A stretch of DNA of 59,286 nucleotides from Candidatus Binatia bacterium. GTDB taxonomy: Bacteria; Desulfobacterota; Binatia; Bin18. Made by a program: the position numbers and the translations under genes. The stretch's first letter is position 1. Each line of letters opens with the position of its first letter. The notes below the pieces were generated by a model. That model was not told where the DNA came from, searched no databases, and was given only the letters and a program-made list of their open reading frames with translations. The DNA lies in assembly GCA_022824615.1 (NCBI GenBank), contig JAJDZM010000220.1, forward strand, positions 1 through 59,286. Reading direction: 5' to 3'. This document shows positions 28,566-37,085 of this stretch, in pieces.

Positions 28566-30227
28566 ATGGCTACGGTTCGAGGCGAAGAACTGATCGCACA
28601 GGGTTTCAAGCGGGAAAACGTCGATACCATTTTCTTTATGATGGGCGGACCGACCAGCGGCACCGCAGCGGCCTGTCTCGACCTGGGCATGCAGGGCATT
28701 TATGTCCGCCACGAACAGGCCGCGGCCATGATGGCCCACGCCTACGCGCGGGTCACGGGCAAGCCCGGCATCTGCATTACGCCATCCGGCCCCGGCACGG
28801 CCAACGCCGTCACCGGACTGGCCAACGCCTGGGCGGACTCCGCGCCGATTATTGCCATCGGCGGGTCCGCTCCCATGCGGGCGACCACGCTCGACGCCTT
28901 TCAGGAGATGGACCAGGTCGCCATGATGAAGCCCGTGGTCAAAGCGGCGTATCGGATTGATATGGCCCAGCGGGTGCCCGAATATGTCAGTATTGCCTTT
29001 CGGGAAGCCATGGACGGCAAGAAAGGCCCGGTGTATCTCGACCTGCCCGGCGATGTGCTGGCCCATAAGGTTGATGAGGAAAAAATCTACTGGCCGGAGA
29101 ATTATCGGACCGAAAGCCGGCCGGCTGGAGACCCGGCCCTGGTCAAACAGGCGATTGAGCTGCTGGCCCAGGCCGAGAAACCTCTCGTTGTGACCGGCAG
29201 CGGCATTCTGTGGTCGGAGGCCAGCGCGGAGTTGCAACGCTTTGTCGAGTCCACCGGCATTCCTTTTTTCACCACTCCGCAGGGCCGCGGCGTCATTCCC
29301 GAGGATCATGACCGCGCCTTTCCCGCAGCCCGGTCGATGGCCTTTCGCGAGGCTGACGTGGTGCTGGTCATTGGCGCGCGGGCCAACTCCATGCTGTCGT
29401 TTCTCCGCGCGCCCCGTTTTTCTCCCGCAGCAAAGTTTATCAACGTCAATCTGGACGGCAGAGCCATTGGTCATAATCGAGGGGTGTCCGTCGGCATTGT
29501 CGGCGACGCTAAGCTCGTTTTGCAGCAGCTGACAGAAGAGGCCAGCGGCAAGTTCGACCCCCATCAGGAAACCGCCTGGGTTGCCCAGCTTGCGGCCAAA
29601 CAACGCTCCAATATGGAGCGCTCGGCTCCGCTGCTGCACTCGGACGCCACCCCGGTCCATCCGCTCCGCCTGTGCAAAGAAGTTCGCGAGACAATCGGCC
29701 GCGACACCATTCTGGTCGTGGACGGGCATGAAATCCTCAATTTTGCGCGCCAGTCCATTCCCGTGTATGCAGCCGGCGGCAGTCTCAATGCCGGCCCGCA
29801 CGGCTGTATGGGCGTGGGTGTGCCGTTCGGCATCGGAGCCAAGGTGGCAGCGCCGGACAAACCGGTCCTGGTCCTGTCCGGTGATGGCGCCTTTGGCTGG
29901 AACGGCATGGAGATGGACTCGGCCATTCGGCATAACATCCCTATCGTTGTCGTGGTCTCGAACAACGCGGGTTTCACCTCGCGCCAGACCGGGTATATGA
30001 CGGCCGGCGACAAACAGGGGCGGCAGAATGTCGGTCGCGAGCTTGGCCATCAGCGCTATGACAAGGTGGTCGAAGCGCTGGGCGGTTACGGGGAGTATGT
30101 CGAGAACCCCGCCAACATCAAGGCCGCGATTGAACGGGCGTTTGCCAGCGGCAAACCGTCTTTAGTCAATGTGTGCACCGACCCGGACGCCCAGGCCACA
30201 ACCGATATGGGGTTTGGGGGATATTAG
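28566..30227 (+). CDS. thiamine diphosphate-dependent enzyme (acetolactate synthase/oxalyl-CoA decarboxylase-like)
   Basis: 553 residues with the three ThDP-enzyme domains. The catalytic Glu is in YVRHEQAAAMMAHAYARVTG (Glu ~50), the middle domain spans ~190-330, and the cofactor motif GDGAFGWNGMEMDSAI...NN lies near residues 438-470. The MGGPTSGT start and overall pattern are nearer to oxalyl-CoA decarboxylase/ALS-like enzymes than to pyruvate oxidase, but substrate residues cannot be assigned. The start ATG is 28566; GAAAGGGG lies upstream. It is followed 16 bp later by a carboxylate-amine ligase, probably in the same transcript. Confidence 0.85.
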   Translation: MATVRGEELIAQGFKRENVDTIFFMMGGPTSGTAAACLDLGMQGIYVRHEQAAAMMAHAYARVTGKPGICITPSGPGTANAVTGLANAWADSAPIIAIGGSAPMRATTLDAFQEMDQVAMMKPVVKAAYRIDMAQRVPEYVSIAFREAMDGKKGPVYLDLPGDVLAHKVDEEKIYWPENYRTESRPAGDPALVKQAIELLAQAEKPLVVTGSGILWSEASAELQRFVESTGIPFFTTPQGRGVIPEDHDRAFPAARSMAFREADVVLVIGARANSMLSFLRAPRFSPAAKFINVNLDGRAIGHNRGVSVGIVGDAKLVLQQLTEEASGKFDPHQETAWVAQLAAKQRSNMERSAPLLHSDATPVHPLRLCKEVRETIGRDTILVVDGHEILNFARQSIPVYAAGGSLNAGPHGCMGVGVPFGIGAKVAAPDKPVLVLSGDGAFGWNGMEMDSAIRHNIPIVVVVSNNAGFTSRQTGYMTAGDKQGRQNVGRELGHQRYDKVVEALGGYGEYVENPANIKAAIERAFASGKPSLVNVCTDPDAQATTDMGFGGY

Positions 30228-30243
30228 AAAACAGGGGAACGAC

Positions 30244-31401
30244 ATGAGCAGCAATAAGACCTGGGACGACCTCACGCTGGGCGTTGAGGAAGAATTCTTT
30301 CTCGTAGACCCCGTCTCGCGCGACCTGCTGGCCGACCCTGACCCCGGTATTTTCGAGACCTGCGAGCGCAACCGGGGGCCGCACAAAGTCGTACACGAAC
30401 TTTTCCGAACCCAGATCGAGACCAACACCCAGGTCTGTCACTCGCTGGCCGAGGTGCGCGCCGCCCTGTGCGAAACTCGCCGGCTGGTCATTGAGGCCGC
30501 GCAGGCGTACGGAGCCACGGTCATGGCCGCCTCGACCCATCCATTCGCGGAGTGGCGGGCACAGATGACCACGCCCAAGGAGCGTTACGAGCGGTTCGCA
30601 ATCACGTTTCAGGAGAGTATACGGCGGGGGCTCATCGCCGGCATGCACATTCATGCCGGCTTTGGCGACCCGGATGAGAGAATCCGGGTCATGACCGCGC
30701 TCCGGCGCTACCTGCCGCTGCTCCACGCCCTGTCCACCTCATCGCCATTCAATTCAGGCCACCAGACCGGTTTCAAGTCCTACCGCCTCAACCTGTTCGG
30801 CGCTCTGCCGCGCACCAGCCTGCCCGGCCCACTGTATTCCCAGACCGAGTACGACCGGCTCATAGCCGACTACCAGCGCATGGAGTTTATCACCAGCGGG
30901 AGCGAATTATGGTGGGACATCCGCCCCTCACGAGCCTACCCGACCGTGGAAATGCGTATCTGCGACATCTGCCCACTCATTGACGACGCCGTATGCATTG
31001 CTGCCCTCTACGCGGCGCTGATTCGCCACCTGTTACGGCAGGACCGGGAGGGAAGTTTGCCCCCCGAACCGCCCACCGAGATCATTGCCGAGAACCGCTG
31101 GCTCGCCCAGCGCTACGGTGTACTCGCCTTCCTCGGCGACCCAGGCCGGGGCGGACGGCAGGACATCCAGGACTACGCGACTCAACTGATCGAAACCCTC
31201 GCCGATGACGCTCACGCCCTGGACTGCGAAAACGAGATACGCCACGCGCTGGCCATCATTCGTGACGGGAGCAGCGCCGACCGGCAGCTTGACCATTTCC
31301 GCTTGCGTCTCCTTGAAGGAGACACCGAGCAAGAGGCCCTGCGTTCTGTCGTCGATCTGGTGTTAGCCGAAACCCGGCAGGGAGTCCGGGAGACCGGTTG
31401 A
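30244..31401 (+). CDS. ybdK: carboxylate-amine ligase, YbdK / GCS2 family
   Basis: 385 residues from ATG 30244, preceded by CAGGGGAACG; a longer open frame overlapping the upstream gene is discounted. GCS2-family features: TLGVEEEFFLVDP at the start (ATP/Mg glutamates), STHPFAEW, GMHIHAGF and RPSRAYPTVEMRICD. Family members ligate glutamate to cysteine or other amines at low rate; the physiological substrate is usually unknown. It is likely co-transcribed with the upstream ThDP enzyme. The cluster ends here, before a repeat and an IS element. Confidence 0.9.
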   Translation: MSSNKTWDDLTLGVEEEFFLVDPVSRDLLADPDPGIFETCERNRGPHKVVHELFRTQIETNTQVCHSLAEVRAALCETRRLVIEAAQAYGATVMAASTHPFAEWRAQMTTPKERYERFAITFQESIRRGLIAGMHIHAGFGDPDERIRVMTALRRYLPLLHALSTSSPFNSGHQTGFKSYRLNLFGALPRTSLPGPLYSQTEYDRLIADYQRMEFITSGSELWWDIRPSRAYPTVEMRICDICPLIDDAVCIAALYAALIRHLLRQDREGSLPPEPPTEIIAENRWLAQRYGVLAFLGDPGRGGRQDIQDYATQLIETLADDAHALDCENEIRHALAIIRDGSSADRQLDHFRLRLLEGDTEQEALRSVVDLVLAETRQGVRETG

Positions 31402-31467
31402 CCCTCGCAGATCGATCTCATGATTGGCGCGTTTCACAATAATTTGTAGCCCTGCCCGTGCGTTCTC

Positions 31468-31495
31468 GTCATGCCGGACTTGATCCGGCATCCAG
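31468..31495. repeat. palindromic intergenic repeat (GTCATGCCGGA type)
   Basis: ATGCCGGA (31471-31478) and TCCGGCAT (31484-31491) form a hairpin; the adjoining GGCATCCAG is repeated inverted at 31546-31554, just before the IS30 element. This marks a repeat cluster into which the IS inserted. Confidence 0.8.
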
Positions 31496-31561
31496 TCCTT
31501 CGACTTCGCTTTGCTACGCTCAGGACGAACGGGGGGCCGGGGGGCCTGGATGCCCTAAACT

Positions 31562-32579
31562 CACAAACGAAGTGCAACACCTGGTTAAGGTGTTGTCATG
31601 GGAAAGCGTTATGGTCATCTCACCCTTGAAGAGCGGTGTGAGCTTGCCCGTCTACAAGCCGAGGGGCGCTCGGTCCGGCAAATCGCAGCAGCTCTGGATC
31701 GCGCGCCATTGACCGTGGCTCGGGAAATGAAGCGTAATGGGGCACAGACAGGGGAATACAAGCCGGTCTATGCCGACCAGCAGGCCCGTGCCCGCCGGTG
31801 GCGCGGCTCCCGGCTGGAGCGGGCCGGGACGTTGCGGACTCGGGTACTCGCCCACCTCCAACAGGGCTGGTCGCCAGAGCAGGTGGCTGGGAGGCTGGCG
31901 TTGGAAGCGGGCCGGGGGGTCATCTCCCACGAGAGCATCTACCGGTTCCTCTACCGGCAGTTGGCGCGTACGAAGGACTATGGGTGGAGACACTACCTGC
32001 CATGGGCTAAGTGGAAGCGGGGCTGGCGCGGGCGCAAAGGGGGCAGTCCGGCCTCCTTCATGGCGTTGCGTCGCCCGATTACCGAGCGCCCCCAGGGCGC
32101 CGCTGACCGCCGCACGCCCGGGCACTGGGAGGCCGATCTGATGCTCTTCAGAACCTATGGCCAAGCGGTGCTGACCCTGCATGAACGCCACTCGCGGCTT
32201 CTCCTCGCCCTCAGACCCCCAGGCAAGGCCTCCCGCCCCATCGCCGACGCTATGGCGCAACTCCTTGGGCTGGTGCCGCCTGAATGGCGACGGACGGTGG
32301 CCTTTGACAACGGGCCCGAGTTCGCCCTCCATTATCGACTCCACGAACTGGGCATCGAGACGTTCTTCTGCGATACCCACTCCCCTTGGCAGAAGGGTGG
32401 CGTGGAGAATGCCATTGGCCGGTTGCGCCGGACGCTGCCCCGCAAGACCGACCTCGCGGCGTTACCACAAGAGCGGTTTACCCAACTGCTTCAGGCCTAC
32501 AACAACACCCCGCGTAAGTGCCTGGCGTACAAGACCCCGGCAGAGGTCTTCTTGGAAAGCGTGTTGCACTTGAAATGTG
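31562..32579 (+). mobile_element. IS30-family insertion sequence
   Basis: About 1.02 kb. Proposed imperfect terminal inverted repeats: 31562-31580 at the left and 32561-32579 at the right, sharing CACA and AAGTGCAACAC on opposite strands. One transposase gene fills the element. Right-flanking DNA is part of a REP-like GCTTGCGCAGGAATGAC repeat. No target duplication is certain. Confidence 0.75.
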
Positions 32580-32608
32580 AATCCACCGGCCCGCTTGCGC
32601 AGGAATGA
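31598..32608 (+). CDS. IS30-family transposase
   Basis: 336 residues. N-terminal helix-turn-helix (LTLEERCELARLQAEGRSVRQIA), then the DDE catalytic core: Asp in GHWEADLM (~173), Asp in TVAFDNGPEF (~229) and Glu in QKGGVENAIGRLRR (~265), followed by the family's NNTPRKCLAYKTPAEVF. The ATG follows a weak site inside the left end of the element. The gene appears intact. It runs through the right inverted repeat and takes its last nine codons and stop from flanking repeat DNA, so the natural C-terminus would end around VLHLKCES. Confidence 0.92.
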   Translation: MGKRYGHLTLEERCELARLQAEGRSVRQIAAALDRAPLTVAREMKRNGAQTGEYKPVYADQQARARRWRGSRLERAGTLRTRVLAHLQQGWSPEQVAGRLALEAGRGVISHESIYRFLYRQLARTKDYGWRHYLPWAKWKRGWRGRKGGSPASFMALRRPITERPQGAADRRTPGHWEADLMLFRTYGQAVLTLHERHSRLLLALRPPGKASRPIADAMAQLLGLVPPEWRRTVAFDNGPEFALHYRLHELGIETFFCDTHSPWQKGGVENAIGRLRRTLPRKTDLAALPQERFTQLLQAYNNTPRKCLAYKTPAEVFLESVLHLKCESTGPLAQE

Positions 32609-32654
32609 CGGGTGGCTGCACAGCATCGTGATTTGCTCCAGCCGTTGGGGGGTA

Positions 32655-32978
32655 TCATGCCGCGGCAAGACGCTGGTTCAGTACGCGCCAGAAGGTTGCG
32701 ACTGCTTCCTTGTCGGCCTCAAAGAAGTCCTCGAAAAAGCCACTACCATTGAGCGGTGGAGGATAGGCGTAGCGTTCGCCATCTTCCCCTAATTCGGTGG
32801 TCCAATCGGCTGGCTCTCTTGGATTGACGACTTCAAAGAGCCGAGCCGGATACAGATATGGGCGCCCCTCATCATTGAGGATACGAAACGCATCAGCCTC
32901 AATCCCGATCACCATATACTGCTGGTGAGAGGAGAGGTCGGGATAGCGAGCGTTTCGTCTGCGGAGCTTAACAATCAT
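32655..32978 (-). CDS. conserved hypothetical protein
   Basis: 107 residues, cytosolic, rich in aromatic residues (YLYPARLFEVVNPREPADWTT, ERYAYPPPLN, FFEDFFEADKEAVATFWRVL). I have the impression of a small conserved hypothetical family but cannot name a function. Directly upstream on the same strand is a possible 27-codon ORF (ATG 33064, stop near 32982) ending in VEVRRKKVG four bases before this ATG; it may be a leader or a partner peptide. The block sits between an IS and toxin-antitoxin-like genes. Confidence 0.6.
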   Translation of the reverse strand: MIVKLRRRNARYPDLSSHQQYMVIGIEADAFRILNDEGRPYLYPARLFEVVNPREPADWTTELGEDGERYAYPPPLNGSGFFEDFFEADKEAVATFWRVLNQRLAAA

Positions 32979-33122
32979 CGTTCAGCCAACCTTTTTGCGT
33001 CTGACCTCAACGCGTCCAATACCCGGATGTTCGTACCAATGGTATTCGTAGCGACTCTTCCCCATCTCGAAAGGACCGCCTTGGTGTTGCAGCGCTATTC
33101 CGCTTTAGTATGATGGCAACTC

Positions 33123-33506
33123 ATGGACTGGCAGGTGTACCTCGCGAAGGGAAAGAAGAGTCTTCATACTGCACAGAACGCTTATGAGCAAGGCGATTAT
33201 GACTCCTGCACAAGTCGAAGCTACTATGCCGTTTTCCAGGTCGAAATAGCCTGTTTGGTTAAGCTGACAGATTTTCGCCAAGATCGTTGGGGCCATGATA
33301 GAGTGCAGGAGGAGTTCAACCATCGACTCATACGTTCTCGGAAGCTATTCTCAGCTTCTCTACGATTCATTCATAACGATCTGATTGGAAGAAGGCATAT
33401 CGCAGATTATACAGATCAGCACATCAGTAAAAAAACTGCGGAACGTTGCCTCAGACATGCAGCAAGAATGGTAGAAACGATTACACGCGTATTGGAAACG
33501 TCATGA
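33123..33506 (+). CDS. HEPN-domain protein
   Basis: 127 residues, all helical. The signature RSYYAVFQVEIACLVK near residues 32-47 and the C-terminal ADYTDQHISKKTAERCLRHAARMVE fit the HEPN superfamily, many of whose members are RNases in toxin-antitoxin or defence modules. The classical catalytic R-x4-6-H is not obvious: the position after RSYYAVF is Gln. The usual nucleotidyltransferase (MNT) partner is absent; instead the stop overlaps (ATGA) the start of an 87-residue gene, suggesting an alternative partner. Confidence 0.75.
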   Translation: MDWQVYLAKGKKSLHTAQNAYEQGDYDSCTSRSYYAVFQVEIACLVKLTDFRQDRWGHDRVQEEFNHRLIRSRKLFSASLRFIHNDLIGRRHIADYTDQHISKKTAERCLRHAARMVETITRVLETS

Positions 33507-33766
33507 AAACACAGCTTGCCCTTACCGGAGATGCAAAGACGCTCGACGCCCTCAGTCGGTTTCTTACGCAGTTCGAGAAGTTCAGCCCTGAACCTGTCGC
33601 TCCTCCGAAAGCCGTTCAGGGGGAAGACAGGGTGGTCTATGTTGAAGCAGGCTACAGAACAGAAGAGGAGACTTTTATAGCCGGGGATCACATGGCCACA
33701 GTAGGGGCGGATATCGTCGAAGAAACGGGAGTGCTGATCGCCTTGGCACCGTTTGTGGCGAGTTGA
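33503..33766 (+). CDS. small uncharacterised protein coupled to HEPN gene
   Basis: 87 residues from ATG 33503, overlapping the HEPN stop by 4 bp. Sequence features: an N-terminal strand-helix (TQLALTGDAKTLDALSRFLTQFEKF) and a beta-rich second half (DRVVYVEAGYRTEEETFIAGDH). No signal peptide and no nucleotidyltransferase motif. Translational coupling makes it the likely partner, perhaps antitoxin, of the HEPN protein; this is inference from context only. Confidence 0.6.
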   Translation: MKTQLALTGDAKTLDALSRFLTQFEKFSPEPVAPPKAVQGEDRVVYVEAGYRTEEETFIAGDHMATVGADIVEETGVLIALAPFVAS

Positions 33767-33795
33767 GTCAATCCGAGCATTCAAAACCCGCTACG

Positions 33796-34157
33796 ATGGA
33801 CCAGCACATTGAGAGGACCGTGGGTCGAAGAAGCGAGGGCTATCTTCCGCTACAAGAGGCGATTCGTATCGTTGAGGAATGCTCCCGTCAGGGGGTCGCA
33901 GTTATAGGAATAGATTTTGTGCATATCCGAGAGGGGAAAGTTCAGCCACGTATTCCGTCAATTCGGCAGATTGGTCAGCTTTCCTGAAAGAACCCCACTG
34001 GCAAGAGATTGTTGCCCAATGCAACGCGGCGTCCCTCCGAGTCCTTGAACGAGAAGAAGGGGAAGACCCGGAGCAGCTATGTTCTCTTGTCTTTTTTCGT
34101 GAAGAAGAATGGATGACGGGCAACTGGTCCCACGGAAAACCCGGCACTTCTACATGA
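33796..34157 (+). pseudogene. frameshifted hypothetical gene
   Basis: The first frame (from ATG 33796) gives LPLQEAIRIVEECSRQGVAV, then IGIDFVHIREGKVQP, and stops at 33987. Protein-like sequence continues in the next frame as SADWSAFLKEPHWQEIVAQCN and then LCSLVFFREEEWM to 34157. A one-base loss near 33946-33950 (CAGCC/ACG) would join them into one ~120-residue acidic protein. Its layout resembles small immunity- or antitoxin-like proteins, but the family is not identified. A programmed frameshift is possible, though no slippery heptamer is seen. Confidence 0.6.
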
Positions 34158-34175
34158 CGCTCGCTGCCCGTCATA

Positions 34176-34592
34176 TCAAGACCAGTCCTCCAGTTGGAGT
34201 CCAGCTATCTCGTTAAAGTCTGAGCCGTTGCGTGTCACCAGGATACCTTCCTGTTCAAGGACAATTGCTGCAATGCGTAAGTCGTTTGTCCCGGTACGAC
34301 GGTGGCGAATGCGCAACTGCCGGTATCGCATTATAGCAGGGCGGTCAAAAGCCAGTATTTGAGTTCCACGGACGAACTCTACCGTTTGTTGCAACGCCTC
34401 ATAGGCTCGCGCCAGTTGCTCGTCCTGGCGTGCGCGCCGTATTTGCGTGTACCACCCCCGAAGGACTTCTTCCACGGTGATAATTGTTACAGCGAGTTGT
34501 TGCGGGGGAGTCCTGGCCACTCGTGGAGTAACAGATTCGTCGCCGCGCAGCCATAAGCTCAGCGCATCCGTATCAAGGATCCAGAGGCTCAT
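34176..34592 (-). CDS. vapC: PIN-domain toxin (VapC-like)
   Basis: 138 residues from ATG 34592 (MSLWILDTDAL); a longer frame to 34649 is discounted. The acidic PIN residues are all visible: Asp in LDTDALSLW, Glu in TVEEVLRGW, Asp in GTNDLRIAAI and Asp in TRNGSDF. Expected activity: Mg2+-dependent endoribonuclease inhibiting translation. Its start overlaps the stop of the upstream antitoxin-like gene by 4 bp, the standard type II toxin-antitoxin order. Confidence 0.88.
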   Translation of the reverse strand: MSLWILDTDALSLWLRGDESVTPRVARTPPQQLAVTIITVEEVLRGWYTQIRRARQDEQLARAYEALQQTVEFVRGTQILAFDRPAIMRYRQLRIRHRRTGTNDLRIAAIVLEQEGILVTRNGSDFNEIAGLQLEDWS

Positions 34593-34891
34593 TCCTCTGA
34601 TTCTGCCTTGTCCAGTTGGGCGCGTTGCTCCGCTATGGTGTCCTGCCAAGCATCAATCTCGGGGTGGTCCTTCCAGATTCCCGCAAAAGGCATCCAGGGA
34701 TGGGCGGCTGTTCCAGCGGGTAAGTCGACCTGGATAACCTCTCCAGTAGAGAGACGCTGCTTCGCCAACTCGCACAGCCGCTCTACCGCCTCTTCACGAG
34801 TACGCCCTTGTGTGGCTAAGGATACAGGTTGAGCGGTTTCCGCCCGATACATGTGCTCGTCAGTGCGTTCGACCCAGATTATGAGTTGCAT
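34589..34891 (-). CDS. antitoxin-like protein paired with PIN toxin
   Basis: 100 residues. The N-terminus (WVERTDEHMYRAE..., then TREEAVERLCELAKQRL) resembles the HicB-like beta/alpha unit more than AbrB or RHH folds, followed by an acidic tail DAWQDTIAEQRAQLDKAE suited to wrap a PIN toxin. The gene overlaps the toxin gene by 4 bp. It is probably the antitoxin and autorepressor; no operator was found. Confidence 0.7.
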   Translation of the reverse strand: MQLIIWVERTDEHMYRAETAQPVSLATQGRTREEAVERLCELAKQRLSTGEVIQVDLPAGTAAHPWMPFAGIWKDHPEIDAWQDTIAEQRAQLDKAESEE

Positions 34892-34903
34892 TGTTCTGTC
34901 CTT

Positions 34904-35110
34904 CTACTGTGAAGACCGTTTTCGGGGTGGTAGAGCGCGGTCCGATTCAGACTGGATGGTTTCCTGCTCTTGGATCATTGCCTCTGCACGCTCCTTCCAT
35001 ATGCCCTTTGCACTCTGCCATAAGGCCAGACGTTCCTTGGCCGGCATGAGGGGATGAACCCTACCCGGATAGCGCTTTTTCGGCGGGGCTTCTTGGTGTG
35101 TCTCTTTCAT
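34904..35110 (-). CDS. small basic/charged protein upstream of toxin pair
   Basis: 68 residues from ATG 35110. It is very hydrophilic: KKRYPGRVHPLMPAKERLALW followed by a long helix WKERAEAMIQEQETIQSESD and a basic tail. It resembles the C-terminal part of some antitoxins, but no DNA-binding domain is visible. It lies 12 bp before the antitoxin gene on the same strand and 45 bp after the TOPRIM gene, so it may belong to either unit. Confidence 0.5.
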   Translation of the reverse strand: MKETHQEAPPKKRYPGRVHPLMPAKERLALWQSAKGIWKERAEAMIQEQETIQSESDRALPPRKRSSQ

Positions 35111-35155
35111 GGTTCTTTGTACTCGTAGGGTGGTGGAAGAAGGGGGACTCGACAA

Positions 35156-37048
35156 TCATCTTTCTATTACGTCCCCTAAGTGTCCCGACTGCTGATTGCG
35201 TTCCCAAATTTCAGAAGTAACAGGTTGATGATTGAGAGCAGCTAATTCAAGGACTTGTCTAATGAGCTTGGTCAGCGGTCGCTTTGGCTTGCCAGCCTCG
35301 AATTCTTTCTTCGGGTGAGCAAGAATTTGATCAACAAGTACCTTCAGCAGTTGGACCTTAGAAAGCCCCGAACCGGTCTGCTTGGAAAAAAGGGCTTTCA
35401 AAGGATCGGCCTTTTTTTCAAGAATATCTTGCTCGCAACAAGCAATCTCCGCTTCAGTAAAAATGTACTTTCCCTTACTCAGCTCCGTCATCGCACGGGC
35501 AATTTCATCATGCCCGAAGTTGTCAAATTCTATGTTTTTATCCCAGACGTGAATGTATTCGTCCTTTGTTGTCTTGCGACTTGGGTAAGTATTGGATTGA
35601 GCCTCAAGTAATCTTTTTCGCACCGTCTGAACTTGTCCTTCATTATCGAGCACAACAAATACGATTGTCTCCCTGCTGTGGTGATCGTCAATGAATTTCT
35701 CCAAGGCTCCATATTTGTCTTGCCTTTTGCGTCCGGCAAAGTTACCGACCCCATTCAGATTGTAAACCTGAATCCCGACAAGAGGGAAAGGGTGTCCCAA
35801 TAATTTCCGAGCAAGTCTCGGGAGTTGCTCCTCCTCGCCCTTTCCTTCAACTACTAGAATCAACCGCGGCCGTGGATTCAAGTGATAGCGATTGGCGAGA
35901 TATTCTAAGTGTCGTAATGGGTCTTCAGTGACATCAAAACCGTAAAATCTATTGAGGTCGGATCCACCTCCTTCATTTGGTTTCAGTAATTTCTCGCCGG
36001 TTATGTCCCGGTAAAAGAGTCTGACCATCTGCGCCATGGCATAAAAGGACTGCGCCAACAGCGCATCTCCCTTGAGTTTCTTTTTCTCTTCGTAGGAAAC
36101 AAACTCGACGAGTTCGTACCATTTTTCTAAAGGATCAATCCGTCTCGCTTGGCGAATTAGTCTCTCGTACAAATTTTTACAGTCTTCGGGCGTTACACCG
36201 ATCTCGGATAATACTTTTTTAGCATTCCAGGTGCGGCAGTAATCATGCCAGTCCCAGTCTATGGGGATGTGAGTGCCGCGCCCAGGTACGCTAATAGTGC
36301 GTTGGTCCGACTGCGTATAGGGGAAGTACCGATTGGCAAGGACTTGACACAATAGCACGCGAAATTCGTCCCTGGAACGATCTTGTTGGAGAAAGGACAA
36401 ATTCGCCGCGCAAAAGTCAACACGCCATTCAAGTTGAAAAAAGGACGCCGCTAGATGCCTTTTGGCAAACGCTGAAAGTCTCCCCCATTTTTTCTGGGCA
36501 AAGAAATGAAGAAGTTTTTGGCAACGGCTAAGCTTCGCAGTATCCGGTAGAACAATCAGTCCGAAATTCATTTTCTGCCGGATTTGTTTCAATATCTCGT
36601 GTAGTGGGTAACACTGAAAAATAGAATAGTAGCTGATAGTTTCTTCCCTGCCCTCACTATCTTGGCGGATACGCCAGGGAGTGAAGGGCCGAGAAGACGG
36701 CTGCCATAACAAACCATGCTCTAAAAAATTCTTTGCATAGTCTTTTTCAAAATAAAAAAGCGCAAATTCCTCTTGTGTCTCGCCGGTCCATTGTTCTCCA
36801 TCTTGGAGTACGCCTAATTCTGTGTAGCCGTTCCCATCTTCAGTACGTTCAATTTTAACGGTCAGTGTCGGACAAGTGACCCGAGCAACAGGAAATAGAA
36901 TTCCCATACGCTCAAGGTCCTCCAGGTTCTCCCGCGATATATCTATATCAAGGCCCCGATCCTTGCAGTATCGAATAAAGTCATCGGTCGGCAGTAAGGG
37001 ACAGGCAATGAAAGAATCATTCTCTACAAGGTAAGATAAATCTATCAC
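35156..37048 (-). CDS. TOPRIM-domain protein downstream of type ISP restriction enzyme
   Basis: 630 residues; the GTG at 37048 is preferred (AAGGA 8 bp upstream), with 37096 possible. The N-terminal ~380 residues are not recognised. From about 393 a TOPRIM fold is visible: LILVVEGKGEEEQLPRLARKL supplies the catalytic Glu and IVFVVLDNEGQV (~464) the metal-binding Asp, as in OLD-family nucleases, but no ABC/AAA ATPase is fused. The gene follows the type ISP enzyme by 37 bp on the same strand, suggesting one operon. A nuclease role in defence is inferred. Coding DNA is more AT-rich than the window average. Confidence 0.65.
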   Translation of the reverse strand: MIDLSYLVENDSFIACPLLPTDDFIRYCKDRGLDIDISRENLEDLERMGILFPVARVTCPTLTVKIERTEDGNGYTELGVLQDGEQWTGETQEEFALFYFEKDYAKNFLEHGLLWQPSSRPFTPWRIRQDSEGREETISYYSIFQCYPLHEILKQIRQKMNFGLIVLPDTAKLSRCQKLLHFFAQKKWGRLSAFAKRHLAASFFQLEWRVDFCAANLSFLQQDRSRDEFRVLLCQVLANRYFPYTQSDQRTISVPGRGTHIPIDWDWHDYCRTWNAKKVLSEIGVTPEDCKNLYERLIRQARRIDPLEKWYELVEFVSYEEKKKLKGDALLAQSFYAMAQMVRLFYRDITGEKLLKPNEGGGSDLNRFYGFDVTEDPLRHLEYLANRYHLNPRPRLILVVEGKGEEEQLPRLARKLLGHPFPLVGIQVYNLNGVGNFAGRKRQDKYGALEKFIDDHHSRETIVFVVLDNEGQVQTVRKRLLEAQSNTYPSRKTTKDEYIHVWDKNIEFDNFGHDEIARAMTELSKGKYIFTEAEIACCEQDILEKKADPLKALFSKQTGSGLSKVQLLKVLVDQILAHPKKEFEAGKPKRPLTKLIRQVLELAALNHQPVTSEIWERNQQSGHLGDVIER

Positions 37049-37085
37049 GGCGTGGTTCCTTAACCGGGGAATAGAGTGCCGTCTC

